Below, piece after piece: positions 1-9,292 of a stretch of DNA of 64,000 nt; position 1 is the stretch's first letter; every line of letters starts with the position of its first letter. A program made the position numbers and the translations under genes. The notes under the pieces were generated by a model. That model did no database searches and was not told where the DNA came from. It worked only from the letters and a program-made list of their open reading frames with translations. Source of the stretch: Bacteroidota bacterium (GTDB taxonomy: Bacteria > Bacteroidota > Bacteroidia > UBA8524). Where the stretch lies: the NCBI GenBank assembly GCA_008933805.1, contig WBUH01000002.1, forward strand, positions 250,696 through 314,695, in the 5' to 3' direction.

Positions 1-1
1 C

Positions 2-1066
2 GGAAGCTACAGCACCGCTAATCCGTTGAAACCCGAAACCAAGCTGAATTTTGCCGTTACAAGCATTGATGCAGGCGAAGCATTTAAATACATGAATACC
101 GTGAAGCAGTTGGCACCCATTGCCCAATACATCAACGGTAAAATATCAGCCAATTTTGATTTAAACACGCTGTTGGGTGGTGATATGATGCCATTGCTAA
201 GCAGCTTAACCAGTAGTGGTAAATTAGAGATACCCAAGGCTGCACTAGCAGGTTACCCACCGATGATGAAGCTATCAAACACCTTGAAAGTAGATAAGCT
301 GCAATCGTTGGATTTGAATAAAATACTGCTGATGTTTAGTGTAGAAGACGGACGCATAAAGCTGCAACCGTTTAAACTGGCTACCAGTGGTGTAAATATG
401 CTTATTTCAGGCTCGTCTGGATTAGACCAATCGTTGGATTATGATGTGAAACTGGATATTCCGCGCAGCTTGTTTGGCAGTGGTGCAAATGCAGCGCTTG
501 ATAACATGCTTGCCGAGGTAGGTAAAAAGGGAATAGCGCTTAAACCCAGTGAAATTATTAATGTGAATGCTTTGATAGGTGGTTTCACCACAAATCCTAC
601 CATTAAAACCAGCTTAAAGGAGATTGCTAAAAACACCTTGGACGATGTGAAAGATGCAGCCAAGCAAAAGTTGAACGAAGAAAAGGATAAAGCCATTGAC
701 AAGGCAAATGCTGAATTGCAAAAACGTATTGATGCTGCCAAAGCGCAAGGAGAAAAACTAATTGCCGAGGCTCAAAAGAAAGCGGATGCGCTGAAAGCTG
801 AATCGAGGAAGCAAGCCGATGCAATTTTGGCCGAAGCGAATAAACAAGCTGACGATAAGGTGAAGTTGGCGGGTAATAATCCGATAGCTAAAGCGGCTGC
901 ACAAAAAGTGGCTGATAAATTGAAAGCAGAAGCACGCACCAAAGCAGATAAAGCGATTGCCGAAGGCGATGCTAAAGCCGATGGTTTGGTAAACGAAGCC
1001 CGCAAGCAGGCCGACCAGTTGGTGAAGGATGCCGAAGCAGGTAAAAACTCAACATTGGGAAGGTAA
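2..1066 (+). CDS. AsmA-like family protein, C-terminal part (5' truncated by window edge)
   Basis: The reading frame is open from the left edge, so the true start lies outside the window; the visible part is about 354 residues. The first ~200 residues are beta-rich with the repeating hydrophobic and Gly pattern of the AsmA/TamB-like C-terminal region (for example LATSGVNMLISGSSGLDQS). From about residue 210 to the end the protein becomes a long Ala/Lys/Glu/Gln-rich helix (repeats such as IAEAQKKADALKAE), a probable coiled coil ending a few residues before the stop. AsmA-family proteins are inner-membrane-anchored periplasmic proteins linked to outer-membrane lipid homeostasis; that role is inferred from the family. 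A strong hairpin terminator follows at once. Confidence 0.7.
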   Translation, partial: GSYSTANPLKPETKLNFAVTSIDAGEAFKYMNTVKQLAPIAQYINGKISANFDLNTLLGGDMMPLLSSLTSSGKLEIPKAALAGYPPMMKLSNTLKVDKLQSLDLNKILLMFSVEDGRIKLQPFKLATSGVNMLISGSSGLDQSLDYDVKLDIPRSLFGSGANAALDNMLAEVGKKGIALKPSEIINVNALIGGFTTNPTIKTSLKEIAKNTLDDVKDAAKQKLNEEKDKAIDKANAELQKRIDAAKAQGEKLIAEAQKKADALKAESRKQADAILAEANKQADDKVKLAGNNPIAKAAAQKVADKLKAEARTKADKAIAEGDAKADGLVNEARKQADQLVKDAEAGKNSTLGR

Positions 1067-1086
1067 TGTAACCACCGATGATAAAC

Positions 1087-1117
1087 AAAAAGCCCCGCTG
1101 CAAGCGGGGCTTTTTTT
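1087..1117 (+). terminator. Rho-independent terminator, usable from both sides
   Basis: A 9-bp perfect stem (AGCCCCGCT / AGCGGGGCT) with a 3-nt loop is flanked by A-rich and T-rich tracts. It lies between the convergent AsmA-like gene and the small lipoprotein gene and can end transcription from both. Confidence 0.85.
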
Positions 1118-1140
1118 ATGCTGTATAAAGTAGAGCAGGA

Positions 1141-1560
1141 TTATTGCTTTTGTCCAAAAAAACTAATGTTACCGCTGTTTTGAGTATAAACAATTTGAGG
1201 AGGGTTGCTGTTTGCAATCACATAAAAGCTACCATCAAGAGTACCTTGTTGGTGGTAAATAGAAGTATCGTTTTTAAACACAAACACATCAACAGTTTGC
1301 ATTTTGGTGTTTTCGGGGCCGGGGGTTATCCTCACTTTAGCATCGCTAAGTTTAGTTACAGTAACGCTCATGTTTGAAGTTGTACCTTGTCCGTTGGTAA
1401 CATCACCAATAAACTTTCCGGTAGATTTTGCCCATACATCAACAGTAGGGTTGTTACCGCCGCCATTATTATTGTTACTGCTGCTATTATCGTCTTTACT
1501 GCACGATACAGCACCAAGTGCAAGTGCACCGGCCATTAAGAAAATGTAAAGCTTTTTCAT
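1141..1560 (-). CDS. Small secreted lipoprotein of unknown function
   Basis: The product is 139 residues. It begins with a lipoprotein signal peptide (MKKLYIFLMAGALALGAVSC, lipobox Cys at residue 20), then a low-complexity linker of Ser, Asp, Asn and Gly (about residues 22-38), then about 100 residues with a beta-strand pattern that may form a small beta-sandwich or lipocalin-like domain. It is not assigned to a family. It is a single-gene unit between two hairpin terminators. Surface or periplasmic anchoring is inferred from the lipobox; the Asn/Gly linker is typical of lipoproteins in this phylum. Confidence 0.75.
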   Translation of the reverse strand: MKKLYIFLMAGALALGAVSCSKDDNSSSNNNNGGGNNPTVDVWAKSTGKFIGDVTNGQGTTSNMSVTVTKLSDAKVRITPGPENTKMQTVDVFVFKNDTSIYHQQGTLDGSFYVIANSNPPQIVYTQNSGNISFFGQKQ

Positions 1561-1660
1561 TTTTACTCTTTAGTTTTTATTAAGATGTTTAATGTCCCAA
1601 AAATGTTACCGCAATGTAGTTTTTTTTTGTTTTTGAAGTTGAAAATTAGTTCAGATGTAA

Positions 1661-1694
1661 AAAAAATCCCACCTGCGCAAAGCACAGGCGGGAT
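1661..1694 (-). terminator. Terminator of the RND efflux operon
   Basis: A stem of ATCCCACCTG / CAGGCGGGAT with one internal mismatch is followed on the minus strand by a run of T. It lies 30 bp past the stop codon of the RND permease gene. Confidence 0.75.
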
Positions 1695-1723
1695 ATATAA
1701 CGAAACTAAAAAGGAGGGCTTGG

Positions 1724-4700
1724 TTATTCTGTTACTGAATCTTCAGCAGCAGTTATTGATGGTTCGTCACTAGACTTCTTTCTAAACCAACGCATTTGTA
1801 CTTTCTCACTGATAATATACATTACAGGAACTACAAGCAGGGTTAGGAAAGTTGTAACTATCAAACCGAAAATAATAGTCCACGATAGAGGACCCCAGAA
1901 CATTGCACTATCTCCACCTATATATATGTGCGGGTGGTATTCGCTCAATATGGTAAAGAAGTTAATGTTTATACCCATAGCAAGGGGCACAAGACCCAAT
2001 ACTGTGGTGATTGCAGTTAGCAATACAGGGCGCAAACGGGTACTTCCTGAAATTGCAACGGTTTCTACTAACTCGTTTATTGGCAAACTCTCATCTTCAC
2101 TAAGACCTAATTCTTGTTTGCGGCGTTTTATACTTAGGTCGGTAAAGTCAATCAATACAATCGCGTTGTTTACAGCCACACCGGCCAATGATATAATACC
2201 CAAACCGCACATCAGGATTGAGAAATCCATTTGGAAGATACCAAAACCCATAAACACACCGATGGTACTAAACAATACCGAAAGCATGATAATAGCGGGG
2301 TTGATGATACTGTTGAACTGAGCCACAATAATCAGGAATATAAGCATGAACGCTATCATAAATGCACGACCCATAAATTCTGATGATTTGCTTTGCTCTT
2401 CTTGCTCACCGGTAAATTTGTAATCGTAGCCGGCAGGCAGTTCAAATCCTTCTAGCAAGGCTTTGTATTTAGGTACTATTTCGTTAGCACTGTAACCTTC
2501 TTTAACGTTTGAGTAGATAGCAATTACCCTGTCCATGTCTTTACGTTTTACCGAACCGAAAGTGGTACCGTAATCAACCGTAGCAACTGCCGAAATAGGC
2601 ACTTGAACAATTTGTCCGTTTGAAGGGTTACGGAACGTAATTAACTGGTTCATCAAATTGCTACCGTTATAACGTTGGTCGTTTTTCAAGCGCAAGTTGA
2701 TTGGGAAATCGTCTTCACCTTCTTTAAACTTAGAGACTTCTTTACCAAAGCTACCTGTACGGATGGTATTAGCAATACTGAAGGTAGAGATTCCGAAACG
2801 ACGAGCCGCTTCACGGTCAATTTTCACTATCATTTCGGGTTTGCTATCTTCAAGGTCGGTTTCAAGTTTATCTACACCGGGTATCTTTTCAGCATCCATA
2901 TAGGCAAGCATCAAGTTGGTGTATTTAATCAAGGTGTCGTAGTTTTCACCACTTACCTCAACGTTAATAGGCTTACCAACCGGGGGGCCGTCACGGTTCT
3001 TTTCTACCGAAATATTGGCTTCAGGTATTCCTTGCAAAGCCGCACGTACATCTTCAAGCACTTGTGATGTGGTGGCAACACCTTCCATCTTCATACGGTC
3101 TTCGGTTTTAATAAACGTAACTGTAATACGCGCTTTGTGTGGCATAGCACCTTGCTGTACACCCTCGTTAGGGTCAGAGGTACCTTCACCTACTTGTGCC
3201 AGCATAGCCTCCACAATTTTCTTATGGGGTTTTAGCACACTGTCAATTTTAGTTTCCAATTGCTTGGTAAAAGCATTAGTACGTTCAATATCAGTACCCA
3301 ATGGCATTTCAACAAACACGTTAAAGTACAAGGGGTCGTTATCGGGGAAGAACGTAACTTTTACATCGCTTTTTGCAAAGAACATCCAACTGAAAATCAT
3401 CAGTGCTGTTGTTGAGAAGAAAATGGTTTTGGTGTGAGTGAAACACCATTTAGCAACACGCAGGTATAGGTTTTCAAGTTTCACCAAACCGTTGTTTTGG
3501 AAACGGATAGACGCAGGTTTAAAGTAATAACGGGTTAGTATGCGCAGCAATGCCCACAGCAATAACAAGTTACCCAAGGTTAGGCTGCCACCCACAATAA
3601 GTAACAAACCGGGTACAATTAATACCACATTGTATATCCAGAATTTACGAACGGGAGAACCTTTATCCTCTTCATCTTTTATCATCAGCCTTGAAGTAAG
3701 CACAGGGTTTACTACCAGTGCCACAAACAATGAAGCTGAAAGAACGGTGATGATGGTAATAGGCAAGTATTTCATAAACTCACCAATCAAATCATTCCAG
3801 AACAATAGGGGAAGGAAAGCTGCTACCGTAGTAAGGGTTGATGAAATAATAGGCCATGCCACTTCACCAATACCATATTTTGATGCATCGTATTTATTAA
3901 AACCTTCTTTGGTGTATAAGCGGTAAATGTTTTCAACTACCACAATACCGTTATCAACCAACATACCTAAGGCCATGATTAGCGAGAAAAGCACCATCAT
4001 GTTTAGTGTAGCTCCCATAAAATACAGGATAGCATACCCCAACATCATTGATAGCGGAATGGCAATACCTACAAACAACGCATTACGCACACCCATAAAG
4101 AACAACAGGATAAGTACTACCAGAATAATACCTGAGATAATACTGTTTTCAAGGTTGCTTACGTTATCACGGGTTTGGATACTTTGGTCGTTGGTAAGAA
4201 CCACTTTCATGCCTTTTGGCAGCTTGTTTTTCTGTGCATCTTCAAGGATTAGTTTCACCTTGTCGATACCATTCAGAAGGTTCTCACCCGATTTTTTCAT
4301 AATATCAATTGATACTACGGGGTTTTTATCCAAGCGGGCAAAGCTTTGAGCTTCTTCAGGGCCAAATTCAACAGTAGCTATATCACGCAGGTACACAATT
4401 TTTTGGTTCTCGTCCTTTACAATAATGTTGGCCAAGTCCTTAAAATCTTTGTATTCACCTGATATACGAATACTGCGGCGGTTAATGTTATCACCGTCTA
4501 TGCTTTGTATATCACCACCCGACATTGAAATGTTTTCAGATTTGATTGCATTTTCAATATCGCCGAAGCTGATTTGCATCGCTTCCATTTGGTTTTTATC
4601 TACTGATATACGCACCTCTTTGTCAAGCAAACCGCGTATCTCAGCTTTAGAAATCTCAGGAAGTTTTTCAAACTCATCTTCTAGGTATTCAGCGTTTTCT

Positions 4701-5197
4701 TTCAACACATCGTAGCTAAAGTTACCCGATATGTTTACGTTAACAACCGGAAACTCAGAGAAGTCCATTTCAAAAATGTTCGGGTCGTTGGGCAAGTCGT
4801 TGGGCAAATCGCCTTTAATCTTGTCCACCGCATCTTTCACATCCTGTAAGGCTTCTTCGGGGGTTATGTCAAGGTCAAATTCAACGATAATAGTTGAGTA
4901 ATCTTGAATAGAGGTAGAGGTAAATTTTTTGATGCCCTTTAACGATTTAATTTCTTTTTCGATAGGGCGGGTAACAAGGTTTTCCATATCAGTAGGAGAG
5001 TTACCGGGGTAAACTGTTCCTACGTAGATAATTGATTGCTTAATCTCGGGGAAGCTTTCTTTTGGCATTGCGCCATAGCCTACCCAACCTATTATAGCAA
5101 TAATAAACACCAACACATAAACGCTGGTTCTATTATTAATAGAGAAGGTTGAAAGGCCAAACTCTTTTAAGAGCTGTTTATCTTTATCTGTGCTCAT
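1724..5197 (-). CDS. Efflux RND transporter permease subunit (AcrB/MexB-type)
   Basis: This 1157-residue inner-membrane pump is the third gene of an RND tripartite operon. The N-terminal amphipathic segment and TM1 (about residues 24-45) lead into the first periplasmic porter domain; TM2-6 lie around 350-510 and TM7-12 in the last third. The TM4 proton-relay motif reads GMLVDNGIVVVEN (about residue 412), with one Asp and an Asn where AcrB has two Asp. Unlike AcrB, an additional hydrophobic stretch (about 514-552, likely two membrane segments) sits between TM6 and TM7. It is separated by 27 bp from the adaptor gene. Drug, metal or lipid substrates cannot be told from sequence. A terminator follows. 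Confidence 0.95.
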   Translation of the reverse strand: MSTDKDKQLLKEFGLSTFSINNRTSVYVLVFIIAIIGWVGYGAMPKESFPEIKQSIIYVGTVYPGNSPTDMENLVTRPIEKEIKSLKGIKKFTSTSIQDYSTIIVEFDLDITPEEALQDVKDAVDKIKGDLPNDLPNDPNIFEMDFSEFPVVNVNISGNFSYDVLKENAEYLEDEFEKLPEISKAEIRGLLDKEVRISVDKNQMEAMQISFGDIENAIKSENISMSGGDIQSIDGDNINRRSIRISGEYKDFKDLANIIVKDENQKIVYLRDIATVEFGPEEAQSFARLDKNPVVSIDIMKKSGENLLNGIDKVKLILEDAQKNKLPKGMKVVLTNDQSIQTRDNVSNLENSIISGIILVVLILLFFMGVRNALFVGIAIPLSMMLGYAILYFMGATLNMMVLFSLIMALGMLVDNGIVVVENIYRLYTKEGFNKYDASKYGIGEVAWPIISSTLTTVAAFLPLLFWNDLIGEFMKYLPITIITVLSASLFVALVVNPVLTSRLMIKDEEDKGSPVRKFWIYNVVLIVPGLLLIVGGSLTLGNLLLLWALLRILTRYYFKPASIRFQNNGLVKLENLYLRVAKWCFTHTKTIFFSTTALMIFSWMFFAKSDVKVTFFPDNDPLYFNVFVEMPLGTDIERTNAFTKQLETKIDSVLKPHKKIVEAMLAQVGEGTSDPNEGVQQGAMPHKARITVTFIKTEDRMKMEGVATTSQVLEDVRAALQGIPEANISVEKNRDGPPVGKPINVEVSGENYDTLIKYTNLMLAYMDAEKIPGVDKLETDLEDSKPEMIVKIDREAARRFGISTFSIANTIRTGSFGKEVSKFKEGEDDFPINLRLKNDQRYNGSNLMNQLITFRNPSNGQIVQVPISAVATVDYGTTFGSVKRKDMDRVIAIYSNVKEGYSANEIVPKYKALLEGFELPAGYDYKFTGEQEEQSKSSEFMGRAFMIAFMLIFLIIVAQFNSIINPAIIMLSVLFSTIGVFMGFGIFQMDFSILMCGLGIISLAGVAVNNAIVLIDFTDLSIKRRKQELGLSEDESLPINELVETVAISGSTRLRPVLLTAITTVLGLVPLAMGININFFTILSEYHPHIYIGGDSAMFWGPLSWTIIFGLIVTTFLTLLVVPVMYIISEKVQMRWFRKKSSDEPSITAAEDSVTE

Positions 5198-5224
5198 ACA
5201 GTAGTAGTCAGGATTAGAGTTGGA

Positions 5225-6343
5225 TTATTTTACAATTGAAATCAAGGTACCATCGGCAAGACCTTTTGTATTTTCTGTAACAATACGGTCGCCGGCTACA
5301 AGACCTTCAGTAATTTCAGTAAGTGCATTTGCAGTTTGTCCTGCTTTAATTGCTCTTCTTTTTGCATAGGCTTTGCCACCCTTTTCTTCAACTACATATA
5401 CAAAACTTCCTGCACCATCTGTACTAATTACATTTGATGGAACAGCTATCGCGTTAGGTTTTACATAATCAAAGATGGTAACCATCGACAACAAATTAGG
5501 CTTAAGGTTTTGGCTGTTGTTGAAGATGTTTACAGTGATAGCAAATGTGCGGTTTGCAGGATCGATAACCTGACCTACAGCACCTATTTTAGCGCCCATA
5601 GTGTAGTTGATACCGGGGAATTTAAGGTACACTGAGTCGCCAATTTGTACGGCTGATACATACCTTTCAGATATTTGAGCAGTAACTTTAAGCTGGTTGT
5701 TGTTTACCACACGGGCTACAAGCATGCCGGGCATAATGTTTTCGCCATTGTTTATCATTACATCATCTACCACACCGCTTACTGGTGAAGTGATATTGTA
5801 TTTGGCATATTGGCTGCGCAATGTTTCAAGTTGTTTTTTCAAAGCATCGCGTTGGTTTTCAGCTTGCAACAATTGCATTTCAGTACCTACGTTTTGGTCG
5901 CGCAAGGCTTTTTGTTTTTTGTAGGTAATCTCAGCCAGTTTCAAAGCGTTTTCAACTTCTTGTATAGAGTTAGCAGTAATATCACCGTTCACACGGGCAA
6001 TTAACTGGCCTTCGCTCACTTTTTGGCCTTCTTTTACTAATACATCTACTACACGTCCGGCTACTTCGCTACCTACAATCACATTCTTATCGCTTTCTAC
6101 TACACCTTGCATTTCTACAGGGCGTTTAAAGGTAGTAGCAGCAAGTGGTTGTATTTTTACAGGCACCGCTACATCAGCAGCACTGGTTTTTGATGAAAGT
6201 TCTTTTTCAAGGTCTTCAATTTTTTTGCCCAAGTCGGCATATTCAGCTTTCATTGCATCAAGCTGCTTTTGCTTGTCGGTTTCTTGTTTTCCGCATGATA
6301 TGGCCAATATTGCTACAAGGGCCAATGCTATAATATTTTTCAT
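5225..6343 (-). CDS. RND efflux periplasmic adaptor subunit (HlyD/MFP family lipoprotein)
   Basis: The 372-residue protein has a lipoprotein signal ending at Cys17 (LAISC), then a heptad-like coiled coil (about 20-50). The lipoyl/barrel-sandwich half-motif follows (VGSEVAGRVVDVLVKEGQKV, about 90-110), then the alpha-hairpin (about 125-170), the second lipoyl half (ITSPVSGVVDDVMINNGENI) and a beta-barrel region. Family knowledge: it bridges the inner-membrane RND pump and the TolC-type channel in the periplasm. The gene lies between the TolC and RND genes with gaps of 43 and 27 bp, so the three are almost certainly one transcript. Confidence 0.93.
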   Translation of the reverse strand: MKNIIALALVAILAISCGKQETDKQKQLDAMKAEYADLGKKIEDLEKELSSKTSAADVAVPVKIQPLAATTFKRPVEMQGVVESDKNVIVGSEVAGRVVDVLVKEGQKVSEGQLIARVNGDITANSIQEVENALKLAEITYKKQKALRDQNVGTEMQLLQAENQRDALKKQLETLRSQYAKYNITSPVSGVVDDVMINNGENIMPGMLVARVVNNNQLKVTAQISERYVSAVQIGDSVYLKFPGINYTMGAKIGAVGQVIDPANRTFAITVNIFNNSQNLKPNLLSMVTIFDYVKPNAIAVPSNVISTDGAGSFVYVVEEKGGKAYAKRRAIKAGQTANALTEITEGLVAGDRIVTENTKGLADGTLISIVK

Positions 6344-6386
6344 TTGTGTTAGTGATTTGGTGAAATTGTTTTATAGTTTGTTTTGT

Positions 6387-7760
6387 TTATTCAAGTATTT
6401 TACCCCCTGTAGCCTTGCGGTATTCAAGTTCAGATACCATCAGTTCGTAAAGGGCTATTAAAAGGTTCGTTTCAGTTGTATTGCTTTCAGTTTCAGCAGT
6501 TGTGTACTCTAGTGATGTACCTAAACCTTCCTGAAGTTTAATTTTGGCAATGCGTTTAATTTCAGTGGCCAACTCCATGTTTTTCTTTTGCAGGTTATAG
6601 CTTTCAAGAGCGCGCAAGTACGATGTACGGGCTGTAAATACCTCGTTTTGGTACGATTGCTCAAACTGGGTTTTAGTAATTTGATATTGTTGCAACCTTA
6701 AATCGGCTTGTTGTATAAACGAACGCTGCCTGAAACCTGTGAAAATGGGTACGTGCAAAGTAAGACCCCATGAAGTACCGGGAAACCAAGGGTTGCCCAA
6801 CTGGCTCAACTCACCTTTGCTGGCAAATGTGTTTTGTTGGTGGCTGATAAAACCATTTAACGTAGGGTAGTAGCCTACCTGATAACGGCGTTTATCCAAT
6901 ATGCCTAACTTAATTTGTTGTTCAAGTATTTTATACTCGGGGCGGGCGCTAATGTTACCATTTGCATCTACGTTCAACACCTTCATTTTGGCTTCAAGGG
7001 TTTCGCTGGTTTCAGTAAGCTGGATGTCTTTGCTCATATCAAAACCCATTTGAAGTTTTAATACATTCAACATCACTTTACGTTGGTCTTCTAACCTTGC
7101 TTTTTGTATTGCAAGATTTGAGCGTGAAAGCGCAATACGGGTAGTATCAACCGCTTCTGCAAAACCTTGTATTGCCATGGCGCTCATGGTAAACAACGTT
7201 GAATCAAGACTACGCAAGCTGGCAGATAATTGCTCAATACGTTCATCAGCCATTAGCACTGAGTAGTAGGCCTTAATGGTGTTTATTTCTATCTCAATCT
7301 CAGTTTGTTGAGTAGCCAATGTGCTCATTTCAACATACTCTTGAGCCGCTTTTACACCTAAGAAATAGGTACCGTCAAAAATCAACTGGTTTAGTTGGCC
7401 ATTCACAGTTAATGAGTTGGCTAAACCAAATTGAGCATTGATGTACTCTGGGCCGCGAGGCGAGCCGGGAGGCAACGCATCGTTTATAAAGTTGGGAAGC
7501 CTTTGGGTAGCTATTTGTATGTTGTTGGTATAGCTGGCTCCTGCACTTATTTGTGGCAACCCGCTAGCCAAAATTTCTTTTACCTTTTGGTTAGAAAGTT
7601 TTTCATCAATGCGGGTTTTTTGTAACGAAAGGTTGTTTTTCTTGGCGTATTCAACCGCCTCCTTAATCGAAAACTTGGTGGCCTCCTGCGCATTGGCGGG
7701 CAGGTATAGGCCCGCAACAACCGCAAGCGCTACCAAAAGCCGTATTAGTCTTATTTTCAT
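6387..7760 (-). CDS. TolC family outer membrane efflux protein
   Basis: The 457-residue protein starts with a cleavable signal peptide (about residues 1-25, ending PANAQ). Two long helical repeats follow, rich in Gln, Leu and Ala with the TolC-family pattern (TKFSIKEAVEYAKKNNLSL near the N-terminus; a second repeat from about residue 270, ARPEYKILEQQIKLGIL). Family knowledge: trimeric outer-membrane channel of a tripartite pump. It is the first structural gene after the TetR regulator, only 6 bp away, and is followed by the adaptor and RND permease, giving a complete efflux system. Confidence 0.93.
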   Translation of the reverse strand: MKIRLIRLLVALAVVAGLYLPANAQEATKFSIKEAVEYAKKNNLSLQKTRIDEKLSNQKVKEILASGLPQISAGASYTNNIQIATQRLPNFINDALPPGSPRGPEYINAQFGLANSLTVNGQLNQLIFDGTYFLGVKAAQEYVEMSTLATQQTEIEIEINTIKAYYSVLMADERIEQLSASLRSLDSTLFTMSAMAIQGFAEAVDTTRIALSRSNLAIQKARLEDQRKVMLNVLKLQMGFDMSKDIQLTETSETLEAKMKVLNVDANGNISARPEYKILEQQIKLGILDKRRYQVGYYPTLNGFISHQQNTFASKGELSQLGNPWFPGTSWGLTLHVPIFTGFRQRSFIQQADLRLQQYQITKTQFEQSYQNEVFTARTSYLRALESYNLQKKNMELATEIKRIAKIKLQEGLGTSLEYTTAETESNTTETNLLIALYELMVSELEYRKATGGKILE

Positions 7761-7766
7761 AGTTAA

Positions 7767-8372
7767 TTATATTTTGTTGTATTGTTTGTTTAAATATTCA
7801 ATGCCTTTTGGGGTTGCAATGCCGTGAATGTGGTAGTTTAGCATGGATTTCACCACCTCTTCAAACTTAAATTTGTCGCGTGGAAAGTAAGGGCTTTCAA
7901 GCACTGCGTCGGCCATAACCATATAAAGACGGGGAATGATTTTAGTATCTACATCGGGGCGGTAGTAACCTTCTTTAATACCACGCACCATATTGCTTTC
8001 AAGCTGTTCGGATATGCAAGCCAATTTGTATTCGCCCAGTTTCTGAAATGCGCCCGAATGGTATTTACGCAAATCAAACATCAAGGCAGGGCTGGTATCT
8101 TTTAATTGCTGGCAAAAAAAGTCGCCAATGGCCAACATAGCGTCAATGGGATTTTTGTTATCCTCGCCAAGTACTTCGCAGGTATGTCGGTGGCGTTGCA
8201 GATAAAACTCTAAGGTTTTTTCAACCAAATCGTTTTTATCATTCACAAACTGGTATAAAGTTTTTTTGCTTATACCTAGCTCACGAGCAACGTCGTCCAT
8301 CGTGATACTCTTTATTCCGTACCGCGAGAAAAGGTTTTCGCTCCCTTCTAATATTTTAAGTAGTAATTGCAA
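7767..8372 (-). CDS. TetR/AcrR family transcriptional regulator of the RND operon
   Basis: The N-terminal helix-turn-helix is clear (LFSRYGIKSITMDDVAREL then GISKKTLYQFV), followed by a helical ligand-binding domain without recognisable specificity. The frame is open back to an ATG at 8453. I prefer the TTG at 8372 (201 residues) because the extra 27 residues are unlike TetR N-termini and because that DNA carries a perfect TACCTTTG promoter box and a 24-bp dyad. The gene leads the operon: 6 bp separate it from the TolC gene. By family analogy it should repress its own operon and respond to a pump substrate. The start is uncertain; the family call is not. Confidence 0.9.
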   Translation of the reverse strand: MQLLLKILEGSENLFSRYGIKSITMDDVARELGISKKTLYQFVNDKNDLVEKTLEFYLQRHRHTCEVLGEDNKNPIDAMLAIGDFFCQQLKDTSPALMFDLRKYHSGAFQKLGEYKLACISEQLESNMVRGIKEGYYRPDVDTKIIPRLYMVMADAVLESPYFPRDKFKFEEVVKSMLNYHIHGIATPKGIEYLNKQYNKI

Positions 8373-8380
8373 AACGGTGG

Positions 8381-8388
8381 CAAAGGTA
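8381..8388 (-). promoter_or_regulatory. -7 box TACCTTTG of the tetR-tolC-hlyD-RND operon
   Basis: This is a perfect match to the Bacteroidota TAnnTTTG -7 element on the minus strand, 8 nt before the preferred TTG start. No clear TTTG -33 box is seen at the usual spacing. Confidence 0.45.
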
Positions 8389-8417
8389 AAAAAAGAATAA
8401 ACGTAAGAAACATTTTT

Positions 8418-8441
8418 GAAACAAAACGTTTCCTTTGTTTC
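8418..8441. promoter_or_regulatory. Candidate TetR operator, 24-bp dyad
   Basis: The inverted repeat GAAACAAA-N8-TTTGTTTC has perfect 8-bp half-sites. It lies 30-53 bp upstream of the -7 box of the efflux operon and between that operon and the divergent PAP2 gene. Size and location fit an autoregulatory TetR dimer site; binding is inference. Confidence 0.5.
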
Positions 8442-8546
8442 TTTTGTTTCCAATTAAATTATTGATAATCAAGTTTTTGTGATTTTTTGAATTTTACGAA
8501 ACGTAGAAAAAAACCGATGAACCGTATTTTTTGTATGATTGTACCG

Positions 8547-9284
8547 ATGAAAAAAATAAGCGTTGTAATATCTTTTGGGGTACTGTTTTTTTTGTGTGCG
8601 ACGATGAGTGAAGCCCAAACCGTACTGAAACTAAAAAGGCCATTGGTGTATTATACCGCAGGCGGAAGCATAGGTTTGGCGGCAGGCGGGTACTTGGTAA
8701 CACAGACAACAAGGCCTTATACGGTTGCCGAGCTGGCAACGTTTGACCGTAACAACCTTAATGCAATTGACAAGCAAGCTACTTATCAATACAATACACA
8801 AGCTAAGTTTTACAGTGATGTTACTGCTTTTACCAGCGTTGCAATTCCGGCAGCAATGAGTTTGTTGCCTACCATACGCAAAGAGTTTGTAACGTATAAT
8901 GCCGTTTATGCCCAATGTTTGTTGGCTACTATGGGACAAAGCATGCTGCTAAAAGGCTTTATTAATAAGGCAAGGCCCTATGTTTATAATACCGATGCTC
9001 CCCTTGATAGACGGTTGAGTCGTGATGCAGGGCATTCGTTTCCATCAATGCATACTTCTGTTTCTGCTGCTGCTTGCTTCTTTGCGGCCACTACTTTTAG
9101 CCTCTATTATCCTGAAAGTAAATATAAAGTACCTGTTTGGATAGGTGCTGTAGTATTGCCGGCATTAACCGGTTACCTGCGAAACCAAAGCGGACGACAC
9201 TTTTATAGTGATATTGCAGGAGGATACGCCATAGGAGCAGTAAACGGAATACTTTTTCCGTTGTTGTTTAGGCCGAGAAAATAA
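8547..9284 (+). CDS. Phosphatase PAP2 family protein
   Basis: With the ATG at 8547 the product is 245 residues with a classical signal peptide (MKKISVVISFGVLFFLCATM, ending SEAQ); in-frame ATG at 8517 or TTG at 8487 would only add residues before the signal. The three PAP2 motifs are present: KGFINKARP (K-x6-RP), FPSMHTS (PSGH-like) and SGRHFYSDIAGG (the SR-x5-H-x3-D type). Family knowledge: acid phosphatase acting on lipid phosphates or undecaprenyl pyrophosphate, with the active site on the periplasmic side. The gene is divergent from the tetR operon and stands alone. Confidence 0.9.
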   Translation: MKKISVVISFGVLFFLCATMSEAQTVLKLKRPLVYYTAGGSIGLAAGGYLVTQTTRPYTVAELATFDRNNLNAIDKQATYQYNTQAKFYSDVTAFTSVAIPAAMSLLPTIRKEFVTYNAVYAQCLLATMGQSMLLKGFINKARPYVYNTDAPLDRRLSRDAGHSFPSMHTSVSAAACFFAATTFSLYYPESKYKVPVWIGAVVLPALTGYLRNQSGRHFYSDIAGGYAIGAVNGILFPLLFRPRK

Positions 9285-9292
9285 AAATGAGC

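Noticed and set aside
439..1005. Several minus-strand frames under the AsmA-like coiled coil
   Set aside because: They are the antisense of an Ala/Lys-rich repeat-like coding region, which leaves antisense frames open.
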